Below the pieces are notes generated by a model that did no database searches, was not told the origin of the DNA, and saw only the letters and a program-made list of their open reading frames with translations. A DNA stretch of 64,000 bases from Rhodoferax sp. GTDB taxonomy: Bacteria > Pseudomonadota > Gammaproteobacteria > Burkholderiales > Burkholderiaceae_C. A program made the translations under genes and the position numbers. Below, in pieces: positions 54,820 to 63,670 of the stretch; position 1 is the stretch's first letter; every line of letters begins with the position of its first letter. The DNA lies in contig NZ_JAMPYG010000001.1 in the NCBI RefSeq assembly GCF_023700745.1, positions 1 through 64,000 on the forward strand, read 5' to 3'.

Positions 54820-55469
54820 GAGGCTTCTTTGGCGGGACTGAATGGGATAGCTCCGTCGTCGTTGGGCGGGATGGCGCCGAGCTGCGCGCGTACCAGCTGA
54901 AAGATTTCACGGTAGGCACGGCCATGGCGCGGCAGGGCGCCGGGTTTGGATGGCGTGGCGTCCTTGCGCGCCTGACGAATCAGGGCGCGCAGTTCCTGGC
55001 TGTCACAGCCGGGGTACTGGGTGATCCATTGGGCGGCAGCGTCGTCTTCGGCAATCAGCCGGTCACGCCAGATTTCGGCCTGGTGCAGCAACAGGTTGTC
55101 GGCAGCCGAGCCGTTGGCTTGCACGTCAAGCGCCTGTTTGACGGCTTCGAGCACCTCGGGTTCCAGCTTGCGCATGAGCTTGCCGATGAACTGCATCTGG
55201 CGGCGTTTGCCCTCGAAGTTGGTGATGCGTTTGGCGTCGGCAATGGCGTCCTTGAACTTGTCGGACAGGTCCAGGCGCGCCAGCAGATCGGCGCGCAGGT
55301 CGAGCAGGTCGGCGCCCAGCTTTTGCAGCTCGGTGCTTTCGCGTTTGAGGTCGGTGCGGCTTTGGTCGTCGGTGCCCTTGAGCTCGGCTTTGAGCTCCAG
55401 GTCGCGTTCGCTGCCCTCGGCGACGAACTCACCACGCACGAAATAGCCTTTTTTGAGTTTTCTTGACAT
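54816..55469 (-). CDS. darP: Ribosome-biogenesis factor DarP (YjgA, DUF615)
   Basis: A 217-residue helical protein of the DUF615/YjgA family, which binds late 50S precursors. Family blocks: SRTDLKRESTELQKLGADLL, IADAKRITNFEGKRRQMQFIGKLMR and PGCDSQELRALIRQARKD. Longer than E. coli YjgA (183) by N-terminal and C-terminal extensions. I use ATG 55469 (MSRKLKKGYF); an in-frame TTG two codons upstream is possible. Divergent from pmbA with only 22 bp between starts. Confidence 0.92.
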   Translation of the reverse strand: MSRKLKKGYFVRGEFVAEGSERDLELKAELKGTDDQSRTDLKRESTELQKLGADLLDLRADLLARLDLSDKFKDAIADAKRITNFEGKRRQMQFIGKLMRKLEPEVLEAVKQALDVQANGSAADNLLLHQAEIWRDRLIAEDDAAAQWITQYPGCDSQELRALIRQARKDATPSKPGALPRHGRAYREIFQLVRAQLGAIPPNDDGAIPFSPAKEAS

Positions 55470-55480
55470 AGACAAGTATC

Positions 55481-55493
55481 ATAGCCGCGCTAT
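55481..55493. promoter_or_regulatory. Dyad overlapping the pmbA start codon
   Basis: ATAGC-CGC-GCTAT, a perfect 5-bp-arm inverted repeat covering the A and T of the pmbA ATG. Could be an operator or a start-codon hairpin affecting translation; too short to be certain. Confidence 0.25.
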
Positions 55494-56931
55494 GAACAAA
55501 TCCAACACGCCCCAGCGCGCCGCCAAGTCAGGCCGCGCAGCCTCTCCCTCTTCCGTCAAAGGCGCCGATGTCCCGGCCGATGGCTTCAGTTACAGCCGCA
55601 CTTTTTTTGAAGGCCTGGTGGATTCGGCCATTGCCCATGCCAAAAAACTGGGCGCCACCGATGCCGCTGCGCATGCGTCAGAGGGCTGCGGCCTGAGCGT
55701 GTCGGCGCGCTTGGGCGAGCTGGAAAACGTGGAGCGCAACCGCGACAAATCGCTCAGCATTTCGGTGCACCTGGGCCAGCGCCGTGGCAATGCCAGCACG
55801 TCCGATTTTTCCCAGGCTGCCATTGAGCAGACGGTACAGGCCGCGTTTGACATTGCCCGTTTCACTGCCGAAGACCCGTTTGCCGCCTTGCCGGACGAGG
55901 CTGATATTGCCCGACCGCAGGAGCAACGTACCGATCTGGAGCTGTTTTTCCCCTGGGCCATCACCAGCGAGCAGGCGGCGCACATTGCGCTGCAGGCCGA
56001 AGCGGCCGCGTTTGCCGTGGACAAGCGCATCGCCAACAGTGAGGGCGCCGGGGTGTCGGCCCAGCAGTCGCACTTTTTCAGTGCCCACACGCATGGTTTT
56101 CGCGGTGGTTATGCCAGCTCGCGGCATTCCCTGTCGGTGTCACCGATTGCCGGCAAGGGCAAGGACATGCAGCGCGATGCCTGGTACAGCTCGCAACGGG
56201 ACGCCCTGGAGCTGGCATCACCCGAGGCTGTGGGGCGTTATGCCGCCGAGCGGGCCTTGAGCCGCCTGCGTGCCCGCAAGATTGCCACCACCGAATGCCC
56301 TGTGCTGTTCGAGTCGCCGCTGGCTGCTGGCCTGCTGGGCAGCTTTGTGCAAGCCATCAGCGGCGGTGCCTTGTACCGCAACAGCAGTTTTTTGCTTGAC
56401 AGCCTGGGCAAGCCGGTGTTTCCCAAGCACATTGACATTCTGGAAGACCCGTTCATCAAGCGCGGCAAGGGCAGCTCGCCGTTTGACGACGAAGGCGTGC
56501 GTGTGCAGCCGCGCAGCGTGGTTGAGGCGGGCAAGGTGCAGGGCTACTTTCTGGGCAGCTACTCGGCGCGCAAACTGGGCATGAAAACCACCGGTAATGC
56601 CGGTGGCTCGCACAACCTGACGCTCACCTCGCGCCTGACCCGTGCCGGCGATGACCTCGACGCCATGCTGCAGCGTCTGGGCACCGGCCTGTTTGTCACC
56701 GAGCTCATGGGCAGCGGCGTCAACTACGTGACCGGCGACTATTCGCGCGGCGCCAGCGGCTTCTGGGTGGAAAACGGCCGCATTGTGTATCCGGTGCACG
56801 AGATCACCATTGCCGGCAACATGAAATCCATGCTCAAGGGGATCGTGGCGGTGGGTGCCGACGCCTACAACTACGGCGCCAAAACCGTGGGCTCAATCCT
56901 CATCAACAAGATGAAAGTGGCGGGGAGCTGA
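55492..56931 (+). CDS. pmbA: Metalloprotease PmbA/TldE
   Basis: TldE-type partner of the TldD/TldE protease, which processes microcin-like peptides and degrades CcdA in E. coli. 479 residues. Family elements: FFEGLVDSAIAHAKKLGATDA, the SVSARLGELENVERNRDK block, ESPLAAGLLGSFVQAISGGALYRNSSFL, and the C-terminal GSGVNYVTGDYSRGASGFWVENG. As expected for TldE it lacks the HExxxH zinc motif of TldD. ATG 55492 adds a Ser/Ala-rich leader of about 40 residues before the conserved domain. Confidence 0.94.
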   Translation: MNKSNTPQRAAKSGRAASPSSVKGADVPADGFSYSRTFFEGLVDSAIAHAKKLGATDAAAHASEGCGLSVSARLGELENVERNRDKSLSISVHLGQRRGNASTSDFSQAAIEQTVQAAFDIARFTAEDPFAALPDEADIARPQEQRTDLELFFPWAITSEQAAHIALQAEAAAFAVDKRIANSEGAGVSAQQSHFFSAHTHGFRGGYASSRHSLSVSPIAGKGKDMQRDAWYSSQRDALELASPEAVGRYAAERALSRLRARKIATTECPVLFESPLAAGLLGSFVQAISGGALYRNSSFLLDSLGKPVFPKHIDILEDPFIKRGKGSSPFDDEGVRVQPRSVVEAGKVQGYFLGSYSARKLGMKTTGNAGGSHNLTLTSRLTRAGDDLDAMLQRLGTGLFVTELMGSGVNYVTGDYSRGASGFWVENGRIVYPVHEITIAGNMKSMLKGIVAVGADAYNYGAKTVGSILINKMKVAGS

Positions 56932-57050
56932 TTTGCTTGCTAACCCGCGAGGCAGGCCGTCTGGGCGGCTTCCTCATACTGGGGTACCAGAAATCGTCAG
57001 CCCCCCGGAGGGCCCACCTGGCTAGGCGCACTGACCTGGGTTCGATGGTC

Positions 57051-57806
57051 TTAATGCCCCAGGATTTTTGACAAAAAGTCCTTGCTGCGCTCGCTCTGCG
57101 GATTGTTGAAGAAGTCGTGCGGGTTGTTCTGCTCGACGATCTGGCCCTGGTCCATAAAGATCACGCGGTCGGCCACGGCTTTGGCAAAACCCATTTCGTG
57201 GGTGATGCACAGCATGGTAATGCCTTCGTCAGCCATGGCAATCATCACGTCCAGCACTTCCTTGATCATCTCGGGGTCGAGCGCACTGGTGGGCTCGTCA
57301 AACAGCATGATCTTCGGTTTGAGGCACAGCGCACGGGCAATCGCCACGCGCTGCTGCTGGCCACCCGAGAGCTGTAGCGGGTACTTGTTGGCCTGCTCGG
57401 CAATGCGCACCCGGTTGAGTTGCACCATGGCTTTTTCTTCAGCCTCTTTTTTGGGCAGCTTGCCGACCCACATTGGCGACAGCGTCAGGTTTTCCAGCAC
57501 GGTCAGGTGCGGAAACAGGTTGAACTGCTGGAACACCATGCCGACCTCCTTCCGCACGCGGTCGATCGCCTTGACGTCGTCGCTGAGTTCGGTGCCGTCT
57601 ACGATCAGCAGACCTTGCTGGTGCTCTTCGAGCCGGTTGATGCAGCGGATCAGCGTCGATTTGCCCGAGCCTGATGGCCCGCAAATGACGATGCGCTCAC
57701 CTTTGGCGACCGTCAGGTCAATGTCACGCAGCACATGAAAGTTGTTGCCATACCATTTGTTGACTTTGTCAAAGATGATGATGGGGGAGGGGGAAGTTTC
57801 TACCAT
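57051..57806 (-). CDS. aapP: General amino-acid ABC transporter ATP-binding protein AapP
   Basis: ATPase of the polar amino-acid uptake system. 251 residues with Walker [22 protein letters not shown], signature [15 protein letters not shown], and Walker [16 protein letters not shown]. The ATG at 57806 ([20 protein letters not shown]) is favoured; a longer frame adds nonhomologous residues. Last gene of aapJQMP, 78 bp after aapM. The 119-bp gap to convergent pmbA shows no clear terminator. Confidence 0.94.
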   Translation of the reverse strand: MVETSPSPIIIFDKVNKWYGNNFHVLRDIDLTVAKGERIVICGPSGSGKSTLIRCINRLEEHQQGLLIVDGTELSDDVKAIDRVRKEVGMVFQQFNLFPHLTVLENLTLSPMWVGKLPKKEAEEKAMVQLNRVRIAEQANKYPLQLSGGQQQRVAIARALCLKPKIMLFDEPTSALDPEMIKEVLDVMIAMADEGITMLCITHEMGFAKAVADRVIFMDQGQIVEQNNPHDFFNNPQSERSKDFLSKILGH

Positions 57807-57884
57807 GATAGTGCTCGATTGAATTGCTTTGATTGGCCGAGGACAGAGCAAATTTGCTGCGCAAATTCTGGTTTTTCCCGCAAG

Positions 57885-58988
57885 TTATCGAAGTTTGCTC
57901 TTGTTGACCTGCTTTTCGACCCAGTGGCTGTAGCGCGACATGGAGAAGCAGAACACAAAGTAGATCAGCGCAATGAAGATGTAGCCTTCAATGGTGAAGG
58001 GCCGCCAGTTGGCATCCGAGTTGAGCGCCAGGCTCATGGCGCCAGTCAATTCGTACAGGCTCACGATGGTTACCAGCGAGGTGTCCTTGAAGGTGGAGAT
58101 GAAATTGTTCATGATGCCCGGTACCACCATGGCCAAGGCTTGCGGCAAAACGATCTTGCGCTGGGTTTGCCAGTACGACAGCCCCAGCGTGGCGGCAGCC
58201 TCGACCTGACCACTGGGGACGGCCTGCAAACCGCCGCGGATCACCTCGGCCGAGTAGGCGGCGGCAAACAGCGTGATGCCCACCAGCACCCGGACCAGCA
58301 CATCAATCTTGACGCCCGGCGGCATGAACAGCGGAAACATGAACGACGCCATGAACAGCACCGAAATCAAGGGTACGCCACGGATCAGCTCCACATAAAT
58401 GGTGCAAAAGCTGCGAATGGCGGGTAGGTTGGAACGTCGCCCCAGTGCCACCAGCAACGCGATCGGAAACGACAGCACCAGTGACAGCGAGGCCAGCAAA
58501 ATGGTCAGCGGCAGGCCGCCCCAGCGGTCGGTTTCGACCCGGCTCAAACCGAGCGTGTTGCCATACATGAGGGTAAAAAATACCGCCAGTACGACCAGCC
58601 ATAACAGCGGCAGCCAGACCCGCCAGAACATGCGCATGCAGCTGGCCACCAGCAGGCCGGTGAGCAGCAGGGTGGCCACCAGTGGCCGCCATTGTTCTTC
58701 GAACGGGTAGCGGCCAAAAATGATGATGCGGTATTTCTCGGTGATCACGCCCCAGCAGGCGCCGACCCTATCGACCCGGCAGGCGTCATAGTCAGCCACC
58801 CAGACGGCCTTGATGATGGCCCAGTTCAGAATCTGGGGGACCAGCCACAACAGCACACCGCCAATGAGAAGGGTGGCCAGCGAGGTTTTCCAGTCGGCCA
58901 GCAAATTGGTCTTGACCCAGGCCAGCGGACCTTCGGTATTGACCGGTGCCGGACGTGGCGCAATGGGTTGAAAAGTAGTGGTGTTCAT
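57885..58988 (-). CDS. aapM: General amino-acid ABC transporter permease AapM
   Basis: Inner-membrane permease, 367 residues, HisMQ family. About eight hydrophobic segments with a long N-terminal extension typical of AapM. The ATPase-contact EAA-type loop is AEVIRGGLQAVPSGQVEAAATLG. A pair of cysteines in the periplasmic segment DACRVDRVGACWG is a common AapM feature. It forms a heterodimer with AapQ and begins 13 bp after it. Confidence 0.93.
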   Translation of the reverse strand: MNTTTFQPIAPRPAPVNTEGPLAWVKTNLLADWKTSLATLLIGGVLLWLVPQILNWAIIKAVWVADYDACRVDRVGACWGVITEKYRIIIFGRYPFEEQWRPLVATLLLTGLLVASCMRMFWRVWLPLLWLVVLAVFFTLMYGNTLGLSRVETDRWGGLPLTILLASLSLVLSFPIALLVALGRRSNLPAIRSFCTIYVELIRGVPLISVLFMASFMFPLFMPPGVKIDVLVRVLVGITLFAAAYSAEVIRGGLQAVPSGQVEAAATLGLSYWQTQRKIVLPQALAMVVPGIMNNFISTFKDTSLVTIVSLYELTGAMSLALNSDANWRPFTIEGYIFIALIYFVFCFSMSRYSHWVEKQVNKSKLR

Positions 58989-59001
58989 GCTGTCTTCGTT
59001 T

Positions 59002-60177
59002 TCAACGTTCCTTGATCGCGGCGCGGCTGTTGTACCAGTTCATCAACAGGGACGTGCCCAGCGAGGTGATCAGGTAGACCAGCATCACCAGCGCAATGCA
59101 CTCCACCGCGCGACCGGTCTGGTTGAGCGCGGTGTTGGCAATCGACACCACATCGGGGTAGCCGATGGCCACTGCCAGCGACGAGTTTTTGGTCAAGTTC
59201 AAATACTGGTTGGTCAATGGCGGGATGATCACGCGCAGTGCTTGCGGCAGCATCACCAGGCGCATTTCCTGGTGGCGGTTCAAACCCAGGGCCGAGGCAG
59301 CTTCACTCTGTCCGCGCGCCACCGAGGCAATGCCGCCACGTACTACTTCGGCAATGAACGATGCCGTATAGAGCGTCAGGCCCATCAGTACCGCCAGGAA
59401 TTCGGGTGTCAGGGCACCGCCGTTCTCAATCGAAAAATCGCCTTTGAAGGGGCGATTGAATTCAGTCGGTGCACCGCCGAGAGACCAGCCCGTCACGCTG
59501 GCCAGCAGCACAATCAGCAGGGGCAGGACGACCATGCTGCGCGGCTGACCCGTGGCTTCAAACTGCCTGACGGCCCAGCGACGGTAGACCCAACCCAGTA
59601 GCAAGCCGGGCAGCAGACCATAAGCCGCCCAAAGTTGCCCGGTGCCCCAGACCGGAATCGGGTAGTTCAAGCCACCTTTGCTCAGGAACAGGGGACCCAG
59701 TGTCCAGGCATCAGCCGAGGTGGGCAAGACCTCGGTCAGGATCACATACCACATCAGCAGTTGCAGCAGCACCGGGATGTTGCGGAAGCACTCAACATAA
59801 CACAGGCACAGCCCGCGCACCAGCGCGTTGCGCGAGAAACGGCCGACACCGAGCAAAGTACCCAGCACGGTGGCCAGAATAATGCCCAGCACCGCTACGC
59901 GCAGCGTGTTGCTGACACCAACCAGGAAGGCTTCCCAATAAGGCCGGGAAGAATCGAATGGGTACAGGCTTTCGCCAATGTCAAAACCGGCAGTTTGACT
60001 TAAAAAGTCAAAGCCGCTCTGGATACCGCGCACCCGCATGTTGACCAGCGTGTTGTGCGCCAGGAACCAGACCACACCAGCGATGACCGCCATGGCGAGT
60101 ACCTGGTAAATCAGGCCCCGGAAGGCCTGACTGCGCCAGGACCAGTTATTTTTTTTGGGCGGTATTTTGGGGGTCAT
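59002..60177 (-). CDS. aapQ: General amino-acid ABC transporter permease AapQ
   Basis: Inner-membrane permease, 391 residues, HisMQ family, with about eight membrane segments. Marks include WFLAHNTLVNMRVRGIQSGFDFL after the first helix, YVECFRNIPVLLQLLMWYV, and the EAA loop AEVVRGGIASVARGQSEAASALG. The ATG at 60177 (MTPKIPPKKNN) is chosen; the 12-residue upstream extension lies in the leader after the aapJ terminator. Confidence 0.93.
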   Translation of the reverse strand: MTPKIPPKKNNWSWRSQAFRGLIYQVLAMAVIAGVVWFLAHNTLVNMRVRGIQSGFDFLSQTAGFDIGESLYPFDSSRPYWEAFLVGVSNTLRVAVLGIILATVLGTLLGVGRFSRNALVRGLCLCYVECFRNIPVLLQLLMWYVILTEVLPTSADAWTLGPLFLSKGGLNYPIPVWGTGQLWAAYGLLPGLLLGWVYRRWAVRQFEATGQPRSMVVLPLLIVLLASVTGWSLGGAPTEFNRPFKGDFSIENGGALTPEFLAVLMGLTLYTASFIAEVVRGGIASVARGQSEAASALGLNRHQEMRLVMLPQALRVIIPPLTNQYLNLTKNSSLAVAIGYPDVVSIANTALNQTGRAVECIALVMLVYLITSLGTSLLMNWYNSRAAIKER

Positions 60178-60238
60178 TGTGCTTGGGTGCCATGGGGCGG
60201 CTGGATAAGACACACGGTTTGCAGCGCTTGCGATGTTT

Positions 60239-60287
60239 CAAAAAAAAGCGCCGCATGAATCGCTGGTGGCGACATCAGGCGGCGCTT
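60239..60287 (-). terminator. Intrinsic terminator between aapJ and aapQ
   Basis: On the minus strand AAGCGCCGC (60287-60279) pairs with GCGGCGCTT (60254-60246) around a 24-base loop that has a small inner stem, followed by about eight T. It should reduce transcription of aapQMP relative to aapJ, matching the need for excess binding protein. Confidence 0.8.
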
Positions 60288-60306
60288 GGTGCGTTATGCG
60301 CCTCGA

Positions 60307-61341
60307 TTAACGAACCGGGTAGGCGTACATCAGGCCGCCCTTGTTCCATTGGTTGTTGAGAGCGCGAGGCAGTCCCAGAGGTGAGTTGGGGCCGACGTTG
60401 CGCTCAAAAATTTCACCGTAATTGCCGGTGGTCTTGATGGTGCGAGCCATCCATTCCTTGTCCAGTCCCAGCAGCTTGCCGGTGTCTTCCGAAACGCCCA
60501 GGATGCGTTGCACCACGGGGTCTTTGCTGGTGGCCTTGAGAGCGTCCACATTGGCCTGGGTAATGCCGTATTCTTCGGACTCCAGCAGACCGTAGATGGT
60601 CCACTTGACAATTGCAAACCACTCGTCGTCACCGCGACGCACCATGGGCCCGAGCGGTTCTTTGGAGATCAGATCAGGCAGGATGATGTGCTCTTTCGGA
60701 TCTTTGGCGACTTTGCTGCGGGTGGAGGACAAGCCCGATGCATCCGTGGTGTAGGCAATGCAACGACCCGTGAAATAAGCGTTTTCAGCGGCTTCGAGTT
60801 TCTCAAAAACGACGGGTTTGATGTTCAGGTCGTTGGCTTTGGAGTAGTCGGTCAGGTTTTTCTCGGTCGTGGTGCCGGACTGTACACATACGGTTTGGCC
60901 CTTGAGCTGTTTGGCGCTCTTGATCTTGCTCTTGGTCGGCACCATGAAACCCTGACCGTCATAGTAGGTTACTGCCGTGAGGTTCAAGCCCAAGGACGCA
61001 TCACGCGTCAGAGTGAAAGTGGTGTTACGCGACAGCACGTCGACTTCGCCCGATTGCAGAGCCGTAAAGCGTTGTTGTGCATTGAGGGGCACATATTTGA
61101 CTTTTTCAGCGTCACCCAGGGTGGCTGCGGCGATAGCTCGGCAGACATCCACGTCGAGCCCGCTCCACTTGCCGGAGGAGTCGGCGGCGCTGAAACCTGC
61201 CAAACCGGTATTGACACCGCAAACCACCTGACCACGGGCCTTGATGCCGTCCAGGGTTTTGCCTGCGTGAGCCGGAATAGCGGCCAGAGTGCCCAGGACG
61301 GCAGCAACGACTGCCAGGCTTTTAAGATTGCTGTTGTGCAT
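60307..61341 (-). CDS. aapJ: Periplasmic general amino-acid-binding protein AapJ
   Basis: Binds polar amino acids and delivers them to AapQMP. 344 residues; signal peptide about 1-26 (SLAVVAAVLGTLAAIPAHA), then the type-II binding fold: VVCGVNTGLAGFSAADSSGKWSGLDVD, LSRNTTFTLTRD, and GEIFERNVGPNSPLG near the C-terminus, all typical of AapJ/YhdW. The ATG at 61341 has CTGGAG upstream. First gene of the operon. Confidence 0.95.
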   Translation of the reverse strand: MHNSNLKSLAVVAAVLGTLAAIPAHAGKTLDGIKARGQVVCGVNTGLAGFSAADSSGKWSGLDVDVCRAIAAATLGDAEKVKYVPLNAQQRFTALQSGEVDVLSRNTTFTLTRDASLGLNLTAVTYYDGQGFMVPTKSKIKSAKQLKGQTVCVQSGTTTEKNLTDYSKANDLNIKPVVFEKLEAAENAYFTGRCIAYTTDASGLSSTRSKVAKDPKEHIILPDLISKEPLGPMVRRGDDEWFAIVKWTIYGLLESEEYGITQANVDALKATSKDPVVQRILGVSEDTGKLLGLDKEWMARTIKTTGNYGEIFERNVGPNSPLGLPRALNNQWNKGGLMYAYPVR

Positions 61342-61408
61342 AAATTGACTCCAGTTAAAAATAAAAACGCGTGATGTTGATCCAATGAGAACATTAATCA
61401 ACAGGATT

Positions 61409-61425
61409 TGCACTTTAGCAGTGCA
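61409..61425. promoter_or_regulatory. Dyad in the aapJ-channel intergenic region
   Basis: TGCACT-TTAGC-AGTGCA, six-base perfect arms, 68 bp upstream of aapJ. GATT and AATC flank it with a two-base offset. A second small dyad ATGTA-A-TACAT lies at 61463-61473. Either could be an operator for aapJQMP or the channel gene. Confidence 0.35.
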
Positions 61426-61555
61426 TCAATCGCCTCTGCATCCGGGTTTACGCTTGAGATTCATGTAATACATTCATAATCTGATTCATTCAACCAAAAC
61501 AAAAGCATCACTGCAAAGTCCTAGCAGTAAACATGCCATGGAAGGAAGGCGCGGG

Positions 61556-62419
61556 ATGTCAAATTTAAAAGTAGACGCACTTGGCAAGCCCCTGACGGGA
61601 TGGCGTTTGCAGATTTACACCATTATTTTCGAAGCCGATACGCGTGCAGGTCGTCGATTTGATCAAGTTCTGATTGCCGTCATCCTGTTCAGCGTGGCGG
61701 TGGTGGTGGCTGACAGCGTAGGCCACATCAATGATCGCTTTCATGACTGGCTGGTGCTGGCAGAGTGGTTTTTTACGCTGTTGTTCACCCTGGAGTACGC
61801 AGCGCGCCTGATCTGCGTTCGACATCCCTGGCGTTATGTTCTGAGCTTTTACGGCGTGGTTGACCTGCTGGCGGTATTACCCACTTATCTGGCACTGCTG
61901 GTACCCGAAGTTGGGGTGCTGATTGACGTGCGTGTCCTGCGTCTGCTCAGGGTGTTTCGGGTATTCAAACTGACAGCTTATGTTTCTGAATACCAGGTGC
62001 TTGGTCAGGCTTTGCGCGCCAGCCAGCGCAAAATCATGGTGTTTTTGGTCGCAGTGTTGATGATCGTGCTGGTGGTGGGCACGCTGATGTACGTGGTTGA
62101 AGGCCCTGCCAATGGCTACACCAGTATCCCTACGTCGGTTTACTGGGCCATCACCACCATGACCACCGTTGGTTTTGGCGACATCACGCCCAAAACAGAC
62201 CTTGGACGGCTGATTTCATCGGCCATGATGTTGTTGGGCTGGGGCACGCTCGCGGTGCCTACTGGCATTGTGACTGCCGAGATGACCTATGCACGCAGAG
62301 CCACTGTGACCACCCGCACCTGCCACGAGTGTTTGACCGAGGGGCACATGCCCGATGCCAACTTTTGTCGCCATTGTGGTGCCCGTTTGCCTGACTATGC
62401 CAAAGAACCTGGTGCTTGA
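61556..62419 (+). CDS. Voltage-gated potassium channel-like ion transporter with C-terminal zinc ribbon
   Basis: 287 residues with six membrane segments. S4 is RVLRLLRVFRVFKL (about 126-139), with arginines mostly every third position, and the pore contains the K+ selectivity filter TTVGFGD (about 203-209). After S6 the short cytoplasmic tail carries Cys256-x2-Cys259 ... Cys271-x2-Cys274, a zinc-ribbon pattern (CHEC...CRHCG). The channel should conduct K+ under voltage control; the role of the ribbon is unknown. ATG 61556 is preferred because GGAAGG precedes it; ATG 61538 is an alternative. Confidence 0.9.
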   Translation: MSNLKVDALGKPLTGWRLQIYTIIFEADTRAGRRFDQVLIAVILFSVAVVVADSVGHINDRFHDWLVLAEWFFTLLFTLEYAARLICVRHPWRYVLSFYGVVDLLAVLPTYLALLVPEVGVLIDVRVLRLLRVFRVFKLTAYVSEYQVLGQALRASQRKIMVFLVAVLMIVLVVGTLMYVVEGPANGYTSIPTSVYWAITTMTTVGFGDITPKTDLGRLISSAMMLLGWGTLAVPTGIVTAEMTYARRATVTTRTCHECLTEGHMPDANFCRHCGARLPDYAKEPGA

Positions 62420-62466
62420 TGGTGCCTGACCCATAAACTATGGGTGTTTACTGTTTCTGATTTGAT

Positions 62467-63657
62467 ATGACGTTAAAAACAATTGAGCCTGAAAAAGTGG
62501 GCCTGTGCCCGCAGCGCCTGCAGCGGCTGATGACCGTGTTGCAGGACGAGACAGATCGAAAACGCCTGCCTGGTGCGGTGGCGGTGGTGGCACGGCATGG
62601 CCAGGTGGCCTTGTTCGACAGTGTCGGGCTGCTCAACCCGGCCACCGGTGTGGCCATGACGCCAGAGGCCCACTTTCGCATCTATTCCATGACCAAACCG
62701 ATTGTCTCGGTGGCGGCCATGATGCTGATGGAAGAGGGCCGCTTGCTGCTGAATGACCCAGTGGCTAAATTCTTGCCAGAATTTGCGGCCCAGCAAGTGG
62801 CCACGATGGCGACTGGTACCGTGCAATTGCAGCCGGCTGGGCGCGCTGCCACCCTGCATGATCTGCTGCGCCACACCGCTGGCATGACCTATGAATTTCT
62901 GGGGAGTACGCCGGTACAGCGCCAGTACACCCAGCTGCGCATTGGTTCGCGCGAGCGCAGTCTGGCTGAATTCACCCAGCAACTGGCTGGCCTGCCGCTG
63001 ATTTTCGAGCCGGGCAGCGCATTTGAATACAGCCGGGCCACGGATGTGCTGGGGCGGGTCATCGAGGTCATTTCGGGGCAAACGCTGCCAGACTTTCTGG
63101 CAGAGCGCATTTTCGAGCCGCTGGGCATGCACCATACCGCCTTTGCGGTGGCCGAGCAACACCACGAACTGATTGCCGAACCCTTTGCGCGCGACCCCGA
63201 TGGCGGTGTGCAGATGCGCGTGATTGATGTTCGCGCCGATGCGGCGCTGGCCTCAGGCGGTGGCGGCCTGGCGTCTACCGCGATGGACTATGCCCGTTTT
63301 TTGCAATTCATGCTGAATCGTGGCGAACTTGCCGGTGTGCGCCTGCTGGGTCCGCGCACGGTCGATTTCATGACCACCGATCACCTTGGTGACATCCCGG
63401 TGTTCAGCGCCGGATCGCGTTCACTGCTGCCCGCCGGTCACGGTTTTGGCCTGGGCTTTGCCGTACGCAAGCATCTGGGTGTGGCACCGGTGCCGGGTTC
63501 GGTCGGCACCTATTTCTGGGGAGGTCTGGCCGGCACCACATTTTTTGTCGATCCGGCGCTGGACCTGTTTGGCATTCTGATGCTGCAAGCGCCCAACCAG
63601 CGCGAGTATTACCGCATGCTGTTTCGTGACATGGTGTACGCGGCGTTGATGGATTGA
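62467..63657 (+). CDS. Serine hydrolase, beta-lactamase (class C)/EstB-like family
   Basis: 396 residues, cytoplasmic by the lack of a signal peptide. Catalytic Ser74-x2-Lys77 lies in YSMTKPIVSVAAM, and the second motif tyrosine is Tyr188 in FEYSRATDVLG. There is no lactamase KTG; the third motif region GGLAGT resembles EstB-type esterases. It is likely an esterase or D-amino-acid amidase rather than a resistance enzyme; the substrate is unknown. A stand-alone gene 47 bp after the channel gene. Confidence 0.9.
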   Translation: MTLKTIEPEKVGLCPQRLQRLMTVLQDETDRKRLPGAVAVVARHGQVALFDSVGLLNPATGVAMTPEAHFRIYSMTKPIVSVAAMMLMEEGRLLLNDPVAKFLPEFAAQQVATMATGTVQLQPAGRAATLHDLLRHTAGMTYEFLGSTPVQRQYTQLRIGSRERSLAEFTQQLAGLPLIFEPGSAFEYSRATDVLGRVIEVISGQTLPDFLAERIFEPLGMHHTAFAVAEQHHELIAEPFARDPDGGVQMRVIDVRADAALASGGGGLASTAMDYARFLQFMLNRGELAGVRLLGPRTVDFMTTDHLGDIPVFSAGSRSLLPAGHGFGLGFAVRKHLGVAPVPGSVGTYFWGGLAGTTFFVDPALDLFGILMLQAPNQREYYRMLFRDMVYAALMD

Positions 63658-63670
63658 CTAACAGCTTGGA

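Noticed and set aside
56932-57050. GC-rich 119-bp gap between pmbA and aapP examined for a tRNA or terminator
   Set aside because: No cloverleaf can be drawn, and the GGGCCC/GGGGGGC runs lack a consistent stem with T-tract.
62467-63657. Serine hydrolase considered as a beta-lactamase resistance gene
   Set aside because: SxxK and Tyr motifs are present, but there is no signal peptide and no KTG triad; EstB-type esterase fits better.
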